DNA from: Rhinopithecus roxellana
Taxonomy: Eukaryota; Chordata; Mammalia; Primates; Cercopithecidae
DNA: 64,000 nt
Direction: 5' to 3'
Assembly: GCF_007565055.1 (NCBI RefSeq)
Contig: NC_044551.1
Location: forward strand, 95,262,089 to 95,326,088
Position 1 is the first letter of the stretch. Each line of letters opens with the position of its first letter. A model generated the notes under the pieces. The model was not told where the DNA came from, did no database searches, and saw only the letters and a list, made by a program, of their open reading frames with translations. A program made the translations under genes and the position numbers. Below, piece by piece: positions 12,139-23,705 of this stretch.

Positions 12139-12690
12139 TTGACAAAATCCCAGCATCCTTTTATGATTAAAGTCCTCAGCAAAATTGGCATAGAAGGAAC
12201 ATATCTTAAGGCAATAAAAGCCATCTATGACAAACTGACAGCCAACATTACACTGAATGAGAAAAAACTGAAAGTATTCTCCCTGAGAACTGGAACAAGA
12301 CAAGGATGCCCACTTTCACAACTTCTATTCAATATTGTACTGGAAGACCTAGCCAGAACAAACAGGCAAGAGAAAGAAATACAGGGCATCCAAATCAGTC
12401 AAGAAGAAATCAGAGTGTCACTGTTTGTTCATGATATGATCATATACCTAGAAAACTCTAAAGATTCATCCAAAAAGCTCCTAGAACTGATGAACGAATT
12501 CAGCAAAGTTACAGGATACAAAATTAACATACAGAAATCAGTAGCCCTGCTATACACCAACAGCGACCAAGCTGAGAATCAAATCAATAACTCAACCCAT
12601 TTTACAACAGCTGCAAAGAAAAAATACTTAGGAATATGCCTAACCAAGGCAGTGAAAGATCTCTCAAGGAAAACTATGAAACACTGCTGA
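12139..12690 (+). pseudogene. L1 ORF2 fragment, part of the reverse-transcriptase domain
   Basis: A surviving 183-codon open stretch of ORF2. It contains the RT palm region with TRQGCPLS intact. The catalytic motif is damaged: the position of the usual F-A-D-D reads F-V-H-D (residues near 95), so the first catalytic aspartate is a histidine. The product would be inactive. The frame ends at a stop well before the thumb and Cys-rich domain. A decaying remnant rather than a gene. Confidence 0.85.
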
Positions 12691-12913
12691 AAAATATCAT
12701 AGATGACAAACAAGTGAAAATACATTCCATGCTCATGGATGGGTAGAATCAATATTGTGAAAATGACCATGTTGCCAAAAGCAATCTATGGATTCAGTGA
12801 AATTCCCGTCAAAATTCTACCATCATTCTTCACATCATCATTAGGAAAAAACAACCTCAAAATTCATATGGAACCAAAAAAAAGTAGCTCACATAGCCAA
12901 AGCAAGACTAAGC

Positions 12914-12944
<31 letters not shown>

Positions 12945-13987
12945 GTATCACTTTACCCAACTTCAAACTATACTATAAGGCCACTGTCACCAAAACAGCA
13001 TGGTACTGGTATAAAAATAGGCCTATAGACCAGTGGAACAGAATAGAGAACCCAGAAATAAGACCAAATACAGCCAACTGATCTTTGAAAAAGCAAACAA
13101 AAACATGAAGTGGGGAAAGGACACCCTGTTCAACAAATGATGATGGGATAACTGGCCAGCCACATGTAGAAGAATGAAACTGGATCCTCATCTCTCACCT
13201 TATACAAAAATCAACTCACATGGATGAAAGACTTAAGTCTAAGACCTGAAACCATAAAAATTCTAGAAGATAACATTGGAAAAACCCTTCTAGACACTGG
13301 CTTAGGCAAAAACTTCATGGCCAAAAACCCAAAAGCAAATACAACAAAAACAAATAGATGGGATTTAATTAAACTAAAAAGTTTTTGCACAGAAAAGAAA
13401 TAATAGCAGAGAAAACAGACAACCCACAGAGTGGGAGGAAATCTTCAAAATCTATACTTCTGACAAATAACTAATATTTAGAATCTACAAGGAACTCAAT
13501 CAGCAAGAAAAAAACAAAAATCCCATCAACAAGTGGGCTAAGGAATGAATACACAATACTCAAAAGAAGGTAAATAAATGCCCAAGAAACATATGAGAAA
13601 GTGCTCAGCATCACTAATGATCAGGTAAAAAAATGAAATCAAAACCACAATGCAATACCATTGTACTCCTGCAAGAAAAGAATGGTCATAATCACAAAAT
13701 CAAAAATAATAGATGTTGGCAGAGATGTAGTGAAAAAGGAACACTTTTACACTAGTGGTGTGAATGTAAACTAGTACAATCACTATGGATAACAGTGTGG
13801 AGATTCCTTAAAGAACTAAAAGTTGATCTACCATTGATCCAGCAATCCCACCCCTGGGTATCTACCCAGAGGAAAATAAGTCATTACATGAAAAAGATAC
13901 ATGCACACACATTTACAGCATCAAAATTCACAATTGAAAGAATATGGAACCAGCTCATGCCCATCAATCAACAAGTAGATAAAGAAA

Positions 13988-14090
13988 AATATATATATTC
14001 ACACATATATACACACACACATATGTGTGTGTATATATTCACACGTGTGTATATATATGTGTGTGTATATATAGATATGTATACATGTAT
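13988..14090 (+). repeat. TA/CA compound microsatellite, near-palindromic
   Basis: Alternating TATA, CACA and GTGT runs. The centre (about 14,008-14,040) is almost self-complementary, CA runs facing GT runs around CATATG. It sits at the ORF2 end of the L1, a site where similar L1 copies often carry such repeats. Confidence 0.9.
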
Positions 14091-14382
14091 AAAATGAAAT
14101 ACTACTTAGCCATAATAAGAAATGAAGGTATGTTCTCATACTTAAGTGGGAGCTAAGCTATGAGGATGCAAAGGCATAAGAATGATACAATGGACTTTGG
14201 AAAGTTGGGGGAAGGGTGGGCAGGGAGTGAGGAAAAAAGACTACACATTGGGTACAGTGTACACTGCTCAGTTGATGGGTGCACCAAAATCTCAGAAATT
14301 ACCACTAAAAAACTTATTCGTGTAACCAAACACCACTTGTTCCCCCAAAAACTATTGAAATAAATGATTAGTTTTTAAAATC

Positions 14383-15312
14383 TACAATGAGATGTCATCT
14401 CATCCTGGTAAAATTGCCTTATAACCAAAAGATAGGCAATAGCAAATGCTGGTGAGAATGTGGAGAAAAGGTAGCCCTTGCACACTGTTGATGGGAATGG
14501 AAATTAGTATAACCACTATGAAGAAGAGTTAGGAGGTTCCTCAAAAAACTAAAAACTGAGCTACCATGTGATCCATGAATCCCACTGCTGCATATATACC
14601 CAAAAGAAAGGAACTCCGTATATTGAAGTGATATCTGCACTCCTATGTTTGTTGCAGCACTGTTTAATAATACTTAAAATTTGGAAACAAACCAAGTATT
14701 AATCAACAGATGAACGTATAAAGAAAATGCTGTACGTATACACAATGGAGGGCTATTCAGCCATAAAATAGAATGAGATCCTGGGCGACCAAGCAAGACT
14801 CTGTCTCAAAAAAAAAAAAAAAAAAAAAAAAATAGAATGAGATCCCATCATTTTCAACAGCACGGTTGGAACTGGAGATCACTAAGTAAAATAAGCCAGG
14901 CACAGAAAGACAAACATCACATGTTCTCACTGATTTTTAGGGTCTAAAAATCAAAACAATTGACCAAATGGATATGAGAGTAGAAGGATGCTTACCAGAG
15001 ACTGGGAAAGGTAGTGCAGGGCTGGTAGGGAAGTGGGGATAGTTAATGGGTACAAAAACAACAGTTAGAAAGGATGAGTAAGACCTACTATTTGATAGCA
15101 CAATAGGTTAATAGCATAATTGCACATATTAAAATAACTTAGAGTGTAATTTGATTGTAACTCAAATGACAAATGTTTGAGGTGGTAGATAACCCATTTT
15201 TTATGGTGTGCTTATTTCACATTGCACGCCTGTATCAAAATATCTCATGTACTCCATAAATATATCCAACTACTATGTATCCACAAAAATGTTTAAAAAT
15301 TAAAAGAAACAG
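14383..15312 (+). mobile_element. Second sense L1 3' end (L1MA-like)
   Basis: Begins in C-terminal ORF2 ('gagatgtcatctcatcctgg') and runs through a 3'UTR typical of L1MA-age elements ('tatttcacattgcacgcctg', 'ctactatgtatccacaaaaa'). It restarts ORF2 sequence already covered by the preceding L1, so it is a separate insertion. A tiny Alu fragment splits it at 14,782. Confidence 0.8.
14782..14830 (+). mobile_element. Extremely 5'-truncated Alu (26 bp plus A tail)
   Basis: Only the last about 26 bases of an Alu (TGGGCGACCAAGCAAGACTC... to TGTCTC) followed by about 22 A. It is bounded by a 16-17-bp direct repeat, AAAATAGAATGAGATCC, at 14,765-14,781 and about 14,829-14,845. The repeat shows it is a complete insertion event and not a relic of a larger Alu. 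Confidence 0.9.
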
Positions 15313-15849
15313 TTTAAAAAATTAGGATTACATTTTACATACTAGCATCACGTTGTCATGTTCTGATATCTTTCATCACTGCACATTAAGTTAATTGAAT
15401 ACCTGCCTGTTGGAAACAATTAAAAATCACTCCTTACAAGGACTGTATTTGAAACTGTGAGATAATTAGAAAGGATAGTGATAAAATTCTTATTATTGAA
15501 AGATAAAACTTAACACTGCTAATGTATTATTAAAAGTTGACATTGAATCAACTCTTTTTTCACTTATCCTGTTGCTTGCTTTCTCTTTCTTCATTGTTTG
15601 GCACCAGAGCAGACAGGATTCAGTGCAAGCTAACACCTGGGTCCAGAGGCTGCACAAATCCAAATGTGGGAAAAGGTTTAAACAGCTATTTTCAGGGCAC
15701 CAATCTATGGTTATCAAGTAATAATAACAGGTATTATGTACCTCAGACCCTCCAAACTTTGTTCTCTGTACAAGAAAAAAAGAGAAAGGGGAAAAAAGAA
15801 TAAAGATTATAAAGACCAAAATTCGGAACACTAACACTACCAAATCCTG
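15313..15849. other. Unassigned sequence
   Basis: About 540 bases with no repeat I recognise. Opposing open frames of 88 and 121 codons overlap here without motif support. No gene call. Confidence 0.4.
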
Positions 15850-16271
15850 GTAATACAAAACAATATGAACTCTCAGTCATTGTTGGTGAGAATGGAAATC
15901 AGTGAACACACTTTGGAAAACAGTTTGGTGTGCTCGTATATTAATAGGACAAAATAAACTTTTGTGATGATTCAGCAATAGCCACCCTTTTTATTTATCT
16001 AAAGGAGATGAAAATTTATATGTTCACACAAAAACCGGAAAATAAATGTTTATGACAGCTTTGTTCATAATTGCCAAAACTTGAAGCAACCAAGATGCCC
16101 TTCAGCAGGTAAATAGATAAGTAAGCCATGATACATTCAGACAATGGGATATTATTCCACACCAAAAAGAAATGAGCTAACAAGCCATGAAAATACATGA
16201 AGAACTTAAATGCATATACGTAAGTGAAAATAACCAACATGAAAACGTCTACTTTCTGTATGATTTCAACT

Positions 16272-16974
16272 ACAATCATGCATCCCTTAATGATGGGCAT
16301 ATTTTATTAGTCCATTCTTGTGCTGCTAATAAAGACATACCTGAGACTGGATAATTTATAAAGGAAAGAGGTTTCCTTTTTTCTCACAGTTCAGCACAGT
16401 TCACAGTTCAGCATGGCTGGGGAGGCCTCAGGAAACTTACAATCATGGCAGAAGGGGAAGGAAACACATCCTTCTTCACAAGGCGGCAGCAAGAAGTAGA
16501 ATGAGTCAAAGAGGAAAAGCCACTTATTAAACCATCAGATCTCGTGGGAACTCACTATCATGAGAACAGCATGCAGGTAACTGCCCCATGATTCAATTAC
16601 CTCCTACCAGGTTCCTCCCACCACACGTGGGCATTATGGGAATTACAATTCAAGATGAGATTTGAGTGGGGACATGGTCAAACTATATCATGTATGTTCT
16701 AAGAAATGTGTTATTTGGCAATTTCCTCATTGTGCAAACATGATGCAGCCTACTATATATGATACAGCATACTATACACCTATGCTATATTATACAGCCT
16801 ATTTCTTCCAGGCTACAAACCTATATAGCATGCTACTGCACTGTAGGCAATTGTAACAAATGGTAAGCATACTCATTATCTAAACATAGAAAAGTTCCAG
16901 TAAAAATACAGTATGACAATCTTATGGGACCACTCTCATATATATATGTAGTTTATCATTGACCAAAATGCTGT
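16272..16974. repeat. Old interspersed repeat, family not named, split by an LTR
   Basis: The outer parts (16,272-16,302 and 16,691-16,960) join into a repeat I know from primate genomes but cannot name safely: 'gcatcccttaatgatggg', 'gcaatttcctcattgtgc', 'aggctacaaacctatat' and 'actgtaggcaattgtaac'. It inserted into the L1M and was later split by the MST/THE1 LTR. Confidence 0.55.
16303..16690 (-). mobile_element. MST/THE1-type solo LTR, antisense
   Basis: Reverse complement of a MaLR LTR: starts TATTAGTCCATTCTTGTGCT and ends AACTATATCA on the plus strand, with the 'aaaccatcagatctcgtg' and 'gaattacaattcaagatgag' blocks between. Flanking 5-mers CATAT and TGTAT match only in part, as expected for an aged target duplication. 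Confidence 0.85.
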
Positions 16975-17239
16975 TTTGCAACTCATGACTATTCATGGCA
17001 TTCTGGAAAAGGCAAAACTGTGGAGATAATAAAAAGATCAATGATTGGCAGAGGCTAGGGGCGGGAGGACAGGAAGAATTAGGCAGAGCACAGAGGATCT
17101 TCGGGACAATGAAAACACTCTGTATGATACTATAATTGTAGATACATGTCATTATACATTTGTCCAAATCCAAAGAATGTACAACACCAAGAGTGCACCC
17201 GAAGTAAACTATAGACTTTGGGTGATAAGGAATCATTAC

Positions 17240-17528
17240 TATTATTATGAGACAGACTCTCACTCTGTCAGCCAGGCTGGAGTGTAAAGACCAGATATTG
17301 GCTCACTGCAATCTCTGCTTCCCGAGTTCAAGCAGTTCTCATGTCTCAGCTTCCCAAAGAGCTGGCAGTACAGGCGCACGCCGCCACACCCAGTTGTTTT
17401 TTGTATTTTTTGGAGAGACAGGGTTTCACCATGTTTGCCAGGCTGGTCTTGAACTCCTGGCCTCAAGTGATCTGCCTACCTCAGGCTCCCCAAGTACTGG
17501 GATTACAGGCCTGAGCCACCGCAACTAG
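17240..17528 (-). mobile_element. Alu, antisense (first of a pair)
   Basis: Near full-length dimeric Alu in reverse complement, without a long T run at its 3' end. The left flank GATAAGGAATCATTA and the sequence after it, GATAACAAATT, resemble each other as an aged target duplication. A second Alu follows after about 15 bases. Confidence 0.9.
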
Positions 17529-17540
17529 CAGATAACAAAT

Positions 17541-17842
17541 TTTTTTTTTTTTTTTTTTAATTTGAGACTGAGTCTCACTCTGTCATGCAGGCTGGAGGGC
17601 AATGGTACAATCTCCACTCTCTGCAACCTCCGCCTCCCGGGTTCAAGTGATTATCCTGCCTCAGCCTCCCAAGTAGCTGGGATTACAGGCATGCACCACC
17701 ATGCCTGGCTAATTTTTGTATTTTTAGTAGAGACGGGGTTTCGCCACGTTGGCCACGCTGGTCTCAAACTCCTGACCTCAGGTGATCTGCCTGTCTCAGC
17801 CTCTCAAAGTACTGGGATTACAGGCGTGACCCACTGCAACCA
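17541..17842 (-). mobile_element. AluS-like, antisense (second of a pair)
   Basis: Full-length antisense Alu with an 18-T start. Its flanks, GATAACAAATT (about 17,532) and GATAATGAATT (about 17,846), form an imperfect target duplication that matches the site used by the neighbouring Alu, so both appear to have used the same target. Confidence 0.93.
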
Positions 17843-18045
17843 GCCGATAATGAATTCTTAATGTAGGTTTATCAATTATAACAAGTGTACCACATTCGTG
17901 GAGGATGTTGATAATGTGGGAGCCTATGCATGCCAGAGTGAGGACGCCAGAAGATATATGGAAAATCTCTGTACTTTCTGCTCAATATTGCTGTTAATCT
18001 AAAATTGCTTTACAAAATGAAGCTTACTAAAAATAAATAAATAAA

Positions 18046-18369
18046 ACATTGGTGTTGGGTGAGGGGAGGTGGGGTTGCCACATTGCAAGGAGAGGTTACT
18101 AGGTTTTCTAGAAACTTCCATTTTTCTCCAGTTCCTGATGGGTACTACACTTGCAGGTTGCTAAAGTAATGCTCCTTGGATGATTGCCCAGAAGCTGTGC
18201 AGAATCTTTATGTCTCTCATAAAATTCACCTATTTCTGCTACTTCTAAGGTTGCCAGGAGCAACTGTTCACAGCACAGGAAGCTTCACCTGTCTTAGGTG
18301 GTTATAGAAGAGCAACGCAGAGAAGTCCTAGAAACTCACCATCCTTGACTAAATTCAGAGTCTTATTCT
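18046..18369. other. Unassigned sequence
   Basis: About 320 bases without a recognised repeat or gene signal. Confidence 0.4.
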
Positions 18370-19115
18370 CCTACATAGTTGTATCAAATATTTTCTAATC
18401 AATGTTAGGTACTGCTCTAAGTGCTAAGAACACAACTGATTGAAAGAGTCGAAGTCCTTGATCTCAAGAAGCTACATTAAGGCCAAGATAGAGAAGAGGA
18501 GGAAATTTAACAAAACGATATGATGGTGTATGTTGATGCATGATATGAACTAATGAATGGTAATATCAGACAGATAAAGGTCTCAGTGGAGGAGAAAGTG
18601 GGAGACAGGAAGAGGATAAAATATTTGAGCTGAGATCTAAATAAATAGGAAGCAGACAGGCAAAAACGTAAGAGAAGAATAGCCTAGGTGAAGTAAAAAC
18701 AGGGCCAAGGTCTTCTGAGGAGTCAGGGCATGGGGGAAGCTTGGTGAGGCTGTCCTTGTGTGCCAAGGGGTTTGGGTTTCTTGCTAAGTACAGTGAGAAA
18801 CTTAGCAAGAGGTTGAAGAATTGAAGAGCTTCAGTGACGGAGTTTCATGGTCTGATTTAAGGTTGCAAATGGTTACTATGATCACTCTGACTTGTCTGTG
18901 GACAAAGATTACAAAGAGGCAGGCAAGGAACAAAGAAGAAGTACGAAGGAGAAATGATGACGTAAATCAGTCAGTGGATGGAGAGAAACAACTGGACCTA
19001 ACAGGTATTTGAAGATAGAATCAATAAGATTTCTTGACGGATTTGATGGTAGCAAGTGACAAGTGAAAAAAAGATGAGAACCCAGGTTAACACCAAGATT
19101 GGTCTGAATCTTTGC
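18370..19115 (+). repeat. Ancient interspersed repeat, family not named
   Basis: The text follows a common mammalian repeat: a 'taggtactgctctaagtgct' start, 'gatctcaagaagctacatt', 'tttgagctgagatctaaat', 'tttcatggtctgatttaagg' and 'atcactctgacttgtctgtg'. I recognise the family pattern but cannot name it safely. Strongly diverged; no frame survives. Confidence 0.5.
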
Positions 19116-20377
19116 ATCAGTATTTTTGCATAAATGGCCTTAGGCTGTTGTTCATATCTGTCTCATCTTAACAATATATTTTGGGCAAACAGTTCTCCAT
19201 GGGTCTCTCATATTTCCGTACATCTTATGGGCATTGAATTCATCCATTCTGGACTATCTTTTCAAAAGTTCTTATATAACAAATAGTCTTGGAAGATAGA
19301 CATGATGTGCCCCTCAGGAACAACAACAATAAGAGGTTTGTTTACCCCTCAACACACACATATAATAAAAACAACGTCTTCCTCAGGGGCCACATTCAGG
19401 GGGCTTACTTCCTCTTATACAAAATTTGGGTTTTTAAACTCAGGGCTCCGCTCTTGTAAAGCAATTTATGTGGCCTTGTCATATTATCTGGGAACTGAGG
19501 TCCAGGTAACCTACACAAATGCTATACTCTTCATGCTTCTATTGCTTTGAGCAACAAATTGTCTTTGTCTTTGACCCAGTAGTTTCATGTCTTCTGCTAG
19601 CAGCATCCCTGAAACTGCGGCAGGCTAACTTTCCAGCTTGCAAGTAGGGCAAAACCTGACTGTTTGTGGTCTTTAATAGTTATCACCAGGGAAGTCTCAA
19701 GGAGGTAGGAGAAACTCTTTCTTCACTCTTACGTCAGACTCTTGCATTTTCTAATGGATTCTTTCCTTATCCCTCACACTTTTCAGAAGCTTTAGTTACC
19801 AAGAAGCAATAAGACCTCACTTTCAATACATTGTTTTCAACAATGTATTGAAATTTATTTTTCCTCTGCTTCCAGCCTGAGCTGGCCTAAAAATCATCTC
19901 TCTTCCCTTTCCTTGTGAGGAGTGAGGTTCCTATTTGTCCCTGTCTCTCCTCTGTGCTATTTCCACATGCATTCCCTCTTTGTTCCGTTCTAAAGACAAT
20001 ATTTGTGCAGCCAGAGAGTACAGTGTTGAAAGACTAGGCTACAGATTTAGAGGGTGTTTCTTTGAACATCAGCTTCCTCCCACTGGCAGTCATGTGAACT
20101 TGGGAAGCATATTTCAACTCTGAAATGTCAAAGAGAAATTGCATCACACAAGTTAAACAGGCATGACTGTTGCAATGAGGGTCAAGATTATGGTGCAGAG
20201 AGAGATGAACTCAATTCTGTTAAGATAAAAGGTGGGAGATAAGCAAGTGGGGAAGTAGTGAAGGATGTTAGTGGAGAAGTTGGTCAATGTGATTAAGCCA
20301 GCTGTGTTTGCTAGTTAGCACTTATTAAAGTTAGGTTCCTACTCTCCCTCAGAGATGAGAAAACAGGAAACCTACCT
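19116..20377. other. Unassigned sequence, no gene seen
   Basis: About 1.26 kb with no recognised repeat. It contains a perfect 15-bp inverted repeat at 19,821-19,853, listed separately. Open frames of 62-82 codons lack motifs. Confidence 0.45.
19821..19853. repeat. Perfect 15-bp inverted repeat with 3-nt loop
   Basis: Arms TTTCAATACATTGTT (19,821-19,835) and AACAATGTATTGAAA (19,839-19,853) pair perfectly around TTC. Not part of any repeat I recognise. Confidence 0.95.
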
Positions 20378-20667
20378 TTTTTTTTAATATGTAGTCTCGT
20401 TCTGTCACCCAGGTTGAAGTATAGTGGTGTGATCTCAGCTCACTGCAACCTCCGCCTCCCAGATTCAAGCGATTCTCCTGACTCAGCCTCCCTAGTAGCT
20501 AGGATTACAGGTGCCTACCACCATGCCCAGCTAATTTTTATATTTTTAGTAGAGACGGGGTTTCACTATGTTGGCCAGACTGGTCTCAAACTCCTGACCT
20601 CAGGTGATCCACCGGCCTCAGCCTTCCAAAGTGCTGGGATTACAGGAATAAGCCACCATGCTCGGCC
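20378..20667 (-). mobile_element. AluS-like, antisense
   Basis: Full-length antisense Alu with a short T9 start and a complete second monomer, ending CCACCATGCTCGGCC. Moderate divergence. The flanks share only a weak CCTA(C/T)CTTT-like match. Confidence 0.93.
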
Positions 20668-21811
20668 CACCCTATCTTTCTGATGATTATATATTAAAGG
20701 AATAGCTCCCACATCCTTCAGAAAAACATTTTCTGAGTTTTAAAACTGACAAGAGACTGGGAGAAGATTTACATCTCAAAAGAGCAGAGAAAAAATTTAC
20801 AACTCCAAGTTTTCAAAAGCAAGTGCTCTAAGAAAAGGAAAGGCAGGGCCAATAGGTATAAAACTGTCTAAAGACTAGTCAAACTGAAGGGACATTAAGG
20901 GGCTGTCTCTTTCAAAGCTTCTGCATCATCTCCTCTAAACATTACCTCATCACATTGTTGAGGATGTTAAATAAAATGAGACATAGAAAGCTCTAACAAA
21001 ACACACACACAAGTTATTTTTTTTTTAAATCCCATATCTACATCAACGAGTATGTATGATAAGGATAGCTTTCAATATTGGAATCTTGATTAAGGGAAAA
21101 AATTTTCCATTTGGCCACATATTTCCATTTGACCAAAAAAAATTTATCTGTAGTATTGCCTACGCAATGATTTATGTGTCTTTTTTCCTAATGTATTCTA
21201 TTTTGTTCTGTATTTGGAAACCACATGTCTCAAATATAACAAGGAATCTTGATGATCTAGCAAGATAGAGCATCACATAATTTGATGAATGAACTATTGT
21301 AGACTGAATGAAGGTACACACTGAAGATGTGGAAAACAGTATCATTTGAAGGGAAGATGTGAGGCGTCTGAAGGACGATAAATATAGAAAGGACAGAATA
21401 AGAAAGAGGTTAAGATAGAATGAAACTAAGTCAGGTTTAGTTTTGCAGAGTCCAGTATAAATTTGAGACAATCACTGACTGGCTACACCCGCCTGGGGTA
21501 ACTGAGAGAACCTCCGAAAGCTCTAGAGAGAAATCTTCAGGTAGTTAAGCATGTGTAAAGTGAAAGGCTTGCTGCTTATGTACATATGCATGGTCACAGA
21601 TTTCTCACATTAGCTATGGGAGAGCAAGTAGCCAGTTAAGTACTAGGATGAGAATCTGGATCAAAAGGAGAAATGTGGTGTCAGGAGGGTTTCTTAAGTT
21701 GGTTTAGCTATTTCAAAGAATGGAATTATTACATGACGCCACCACTTACCCAAAGTTAGCCTTTGGGTCAGGGCTTCCTCACTATAGTCCCTTCCATGGT
21801 CAACAGAAAGA
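20668..21811. other. Unassigned sequence, no gene seen
   Basis: About 1.1 kb without a recognised repeat. Short opposing frames only. Confidence 0.45.
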
Positions 21812-22365
21812 TGTCACAGGACCAGGGTCCTGATCCAGACCCCAAGAGGGGGGTTCTCGGATCTCACACAAGAAAAATTCAGGGTGACTCCATAAAGTTA
21901 AAGCAAGTTTATTAAAGTAAAGGAATAAAGAATGGCTACTCCATAGAGCAGCCCGAAGGGCTGCTGGTTGCCCATTTTTATGGTTATTTTTCGATGATGT
22001 GCTATTCAAGGGGTGGATTATTCATGCCTCCCATTTTTAGACCATATAGAGGAACTCCCTGACATTGCCATGACATTTATAAACTGTCATGGTGCTGGTG
22101 AGAGAGTGTAGCAGTGAGGACGACCAGAGGTCAGTCTCATGGCCATCTTGGTTTTCGTGGGTTTTGGCAGGTTTTGGCCAGCTTCTTTACTTCAACCTGT
22201 TTTATCAGCAAGGTCTTTATGACCTGCGTCTTGTGCCAACTTCTTATCTCATCCTGTGACTTAGAATGCCTTAACCATCTGAGAAAGTAGCCCAGTAGAT
22301 CTCAGCCTCATTTTACCCAACTCCTGTTCAAGATGGAGTTGCTCTGGTTTCACACACCTCTGACA
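21812..22365 (-). mobile_element. Solo LTR, ERV1-like, antisense
   Basis: A 554-bp element with inverted ends TGTCA...TGACA. In reverse complement it has a U3-like part, TTTATAAATG-type TATA region, and a TTTAATAAACTTGC polyadenylation signal (plus-strand position about 21,905) near the R/U5 side. The 'tggctactccatagagcagc' and 'ggtggattattcatgcctcc' blocks are ones I associate with class I LTRs; subfamily not assigned. No internal region, so a solo LTR. No clear target duplication. Confidence 0.7.
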
Positions 22366-23131
22366 GAATCCTACTTTGCAGTGAAATGTTTTATGGATCC
22401 TATCCTCTATAAAATGGCCAGTGTTCTTGGTTTTGTCAATTTCAAAATCATTGGAGCTATCATGGAAACAGATACAAAGATGAGGAAATTGTGCCTAAAG
22501 AAAAGGGGACATTATTTTATTAATGTTATCCACACCTGGTGTCTCATTATAGTGACGCTTCATCTGTAAGCTCTGCCTCTGTATTCTAAACTTCCTGGAG
22601 CTTTAGAAATGCCTCTGAGTTCTGAGCTCCCATCATCTTCATGTAAGATTAAATTTTAAATATACATTTAATAAAGAAATAGATATACATTCTGTGTTCA
22701 CCATCTTTCAGTCATAGATTTCCAGCAATATTTTCTGTTTATAGGATTTAAGGAGACTTGTACTTCTATCTCAAGTTCATTCATGTCAAGCAAATTAGGA
22801 AAGCCACTATGAGAGGCAAACCACAGTGAGATACCAAGCGAAAGTTTTATAGATGTATAGTCCATTAAATTTTATCAAAGATCACACTGAGAGATTTTCA
22901 TCCTTCTGAATTTCGAATGACTCATTTTTGTGCCTGACCAAATTCCAAAAAGTAGGTCATATATTCTGACAAGCCTCTTAGGGAAGAGTTGATAAATTTT
23001 CATTTAATGGTCACATTAAGTGCAATCTTACTCATTGCTATATTTCATTTAATAAATTGAGGTAAGTACACGTCTAAATTTGTCCAGACCTACTTAGCTT
23101 GAGTCCTTCTACCTGGCCATAGATTTTGAAA
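22366..23131. other. Unassigned sequence
   Basis: About 770 bases. A short MIR-like motif (GATACAAAGATGAGGAAATT, about 22,470) is the only hint of a repeat. No gene signal. Confidence 0.4.
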
Positions 23132-23705
23132 CCTGTGGTAGGTAGAATTTTAAGATGATCCCTTGACCTTCAGCCCTTGGTGTTACTCCTAATTATAACT
23201 GTATCACCTTATATGACAAAAAAGGAGATTATCTTAGTGAACCTTATCTAACCATACAAGCCCTTTAAAAGCAGAGATTTCTCTGCCTGAGGGAAGAAGA
23301 GGAATTTATAGAGACTGGAAGCACAAGAACAACTCTAGACATTGTTTCTAACCTTAGAGGTGGAGGGAATCCACGTGCAAGGACCAGTTGGTGATCTCCA
23401 GAAGCTGAGAGCAACTTCTGACCTGATTACCAACACTGAAACAGAGATCACAACCCTGTATTTGCAAGGAAATAAATTCTGCCAACAAGCTGAATGAGCT
23501 TGAAAGCAGGTTCCCCCCAACCCCCCAGAGCTTCCAAATCAGAGTTCAGCACAGCTAACTTCCTAATGCTACCCTTGTGAGACCCTAAACAAGAACCCGT
23601 ATGAGGAAGGCTGGCCTTCTGACCTACAGAACTTGAGATAATAAACGTCTGCCTTTTTAAAACGCTAAGTTTGTGGCAATTCGTTACTCAGAAATAGAAA
23701 GTACA
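23132..23705 (+). mobile_element. Old LTR-like element
   Basis: The 3' part has the MaLR-like sequence 'gaacttgagataataaac' followed by 'gctaagtttgtggcaatt'. The middle has 'aaattctgccaacaagctga'. The order fits an old LTR about 570 bp long that I know as a mammalian repeat but cannot name. A C-run (23,512-23,526) interrupts it. Confidence 0.5.

Larger units (their letters stand above)
11857..14375 (+). mobile_element. 5'-truncated L1, sense, ORF2 to 3' end
   Basis: About 2.5 kb running from the RT domain of ORF2 to the 3'UTR end ('aaactattgaaataaatga'). The 3'UTR has the 'attaccactaaaaaacttat' block of L1PB/L1MA-age elements. An A23 tract (about 12,916-12,938) and a TA/CA microsatellite (13,988-14,090) have expanded inside it. 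ORF2 is broken by frameshifts and stops. Confidence 0.85.
15850..18045 (+). mobile_element. Old L1M-type 3' region, sense, broken into three pieces
   Basis: Pieces 15,850-16,271, 16,975-17,239 and 17,846-18,045 form one ordered L1M ORF2 end plus 3'UTR. Recognisable blocks are 'ggaaaaggcaaaactgtgga', 'atgtacaacaccaagagtg', 'gtttatcaattataacaa' and 'ctgtactttctgctcaa'. The gaps are filled by an old repeat with an LTR inside (16,272-16,974) and by two Alus (17,240-17,842). Confidence 0.75.

Noticed and set aside
15493..15858. 121-codon minus-strand frame
   Set aside because: Overlaps a plus-strand frame of 88 codons; no recognisable domain. Treated as chance.
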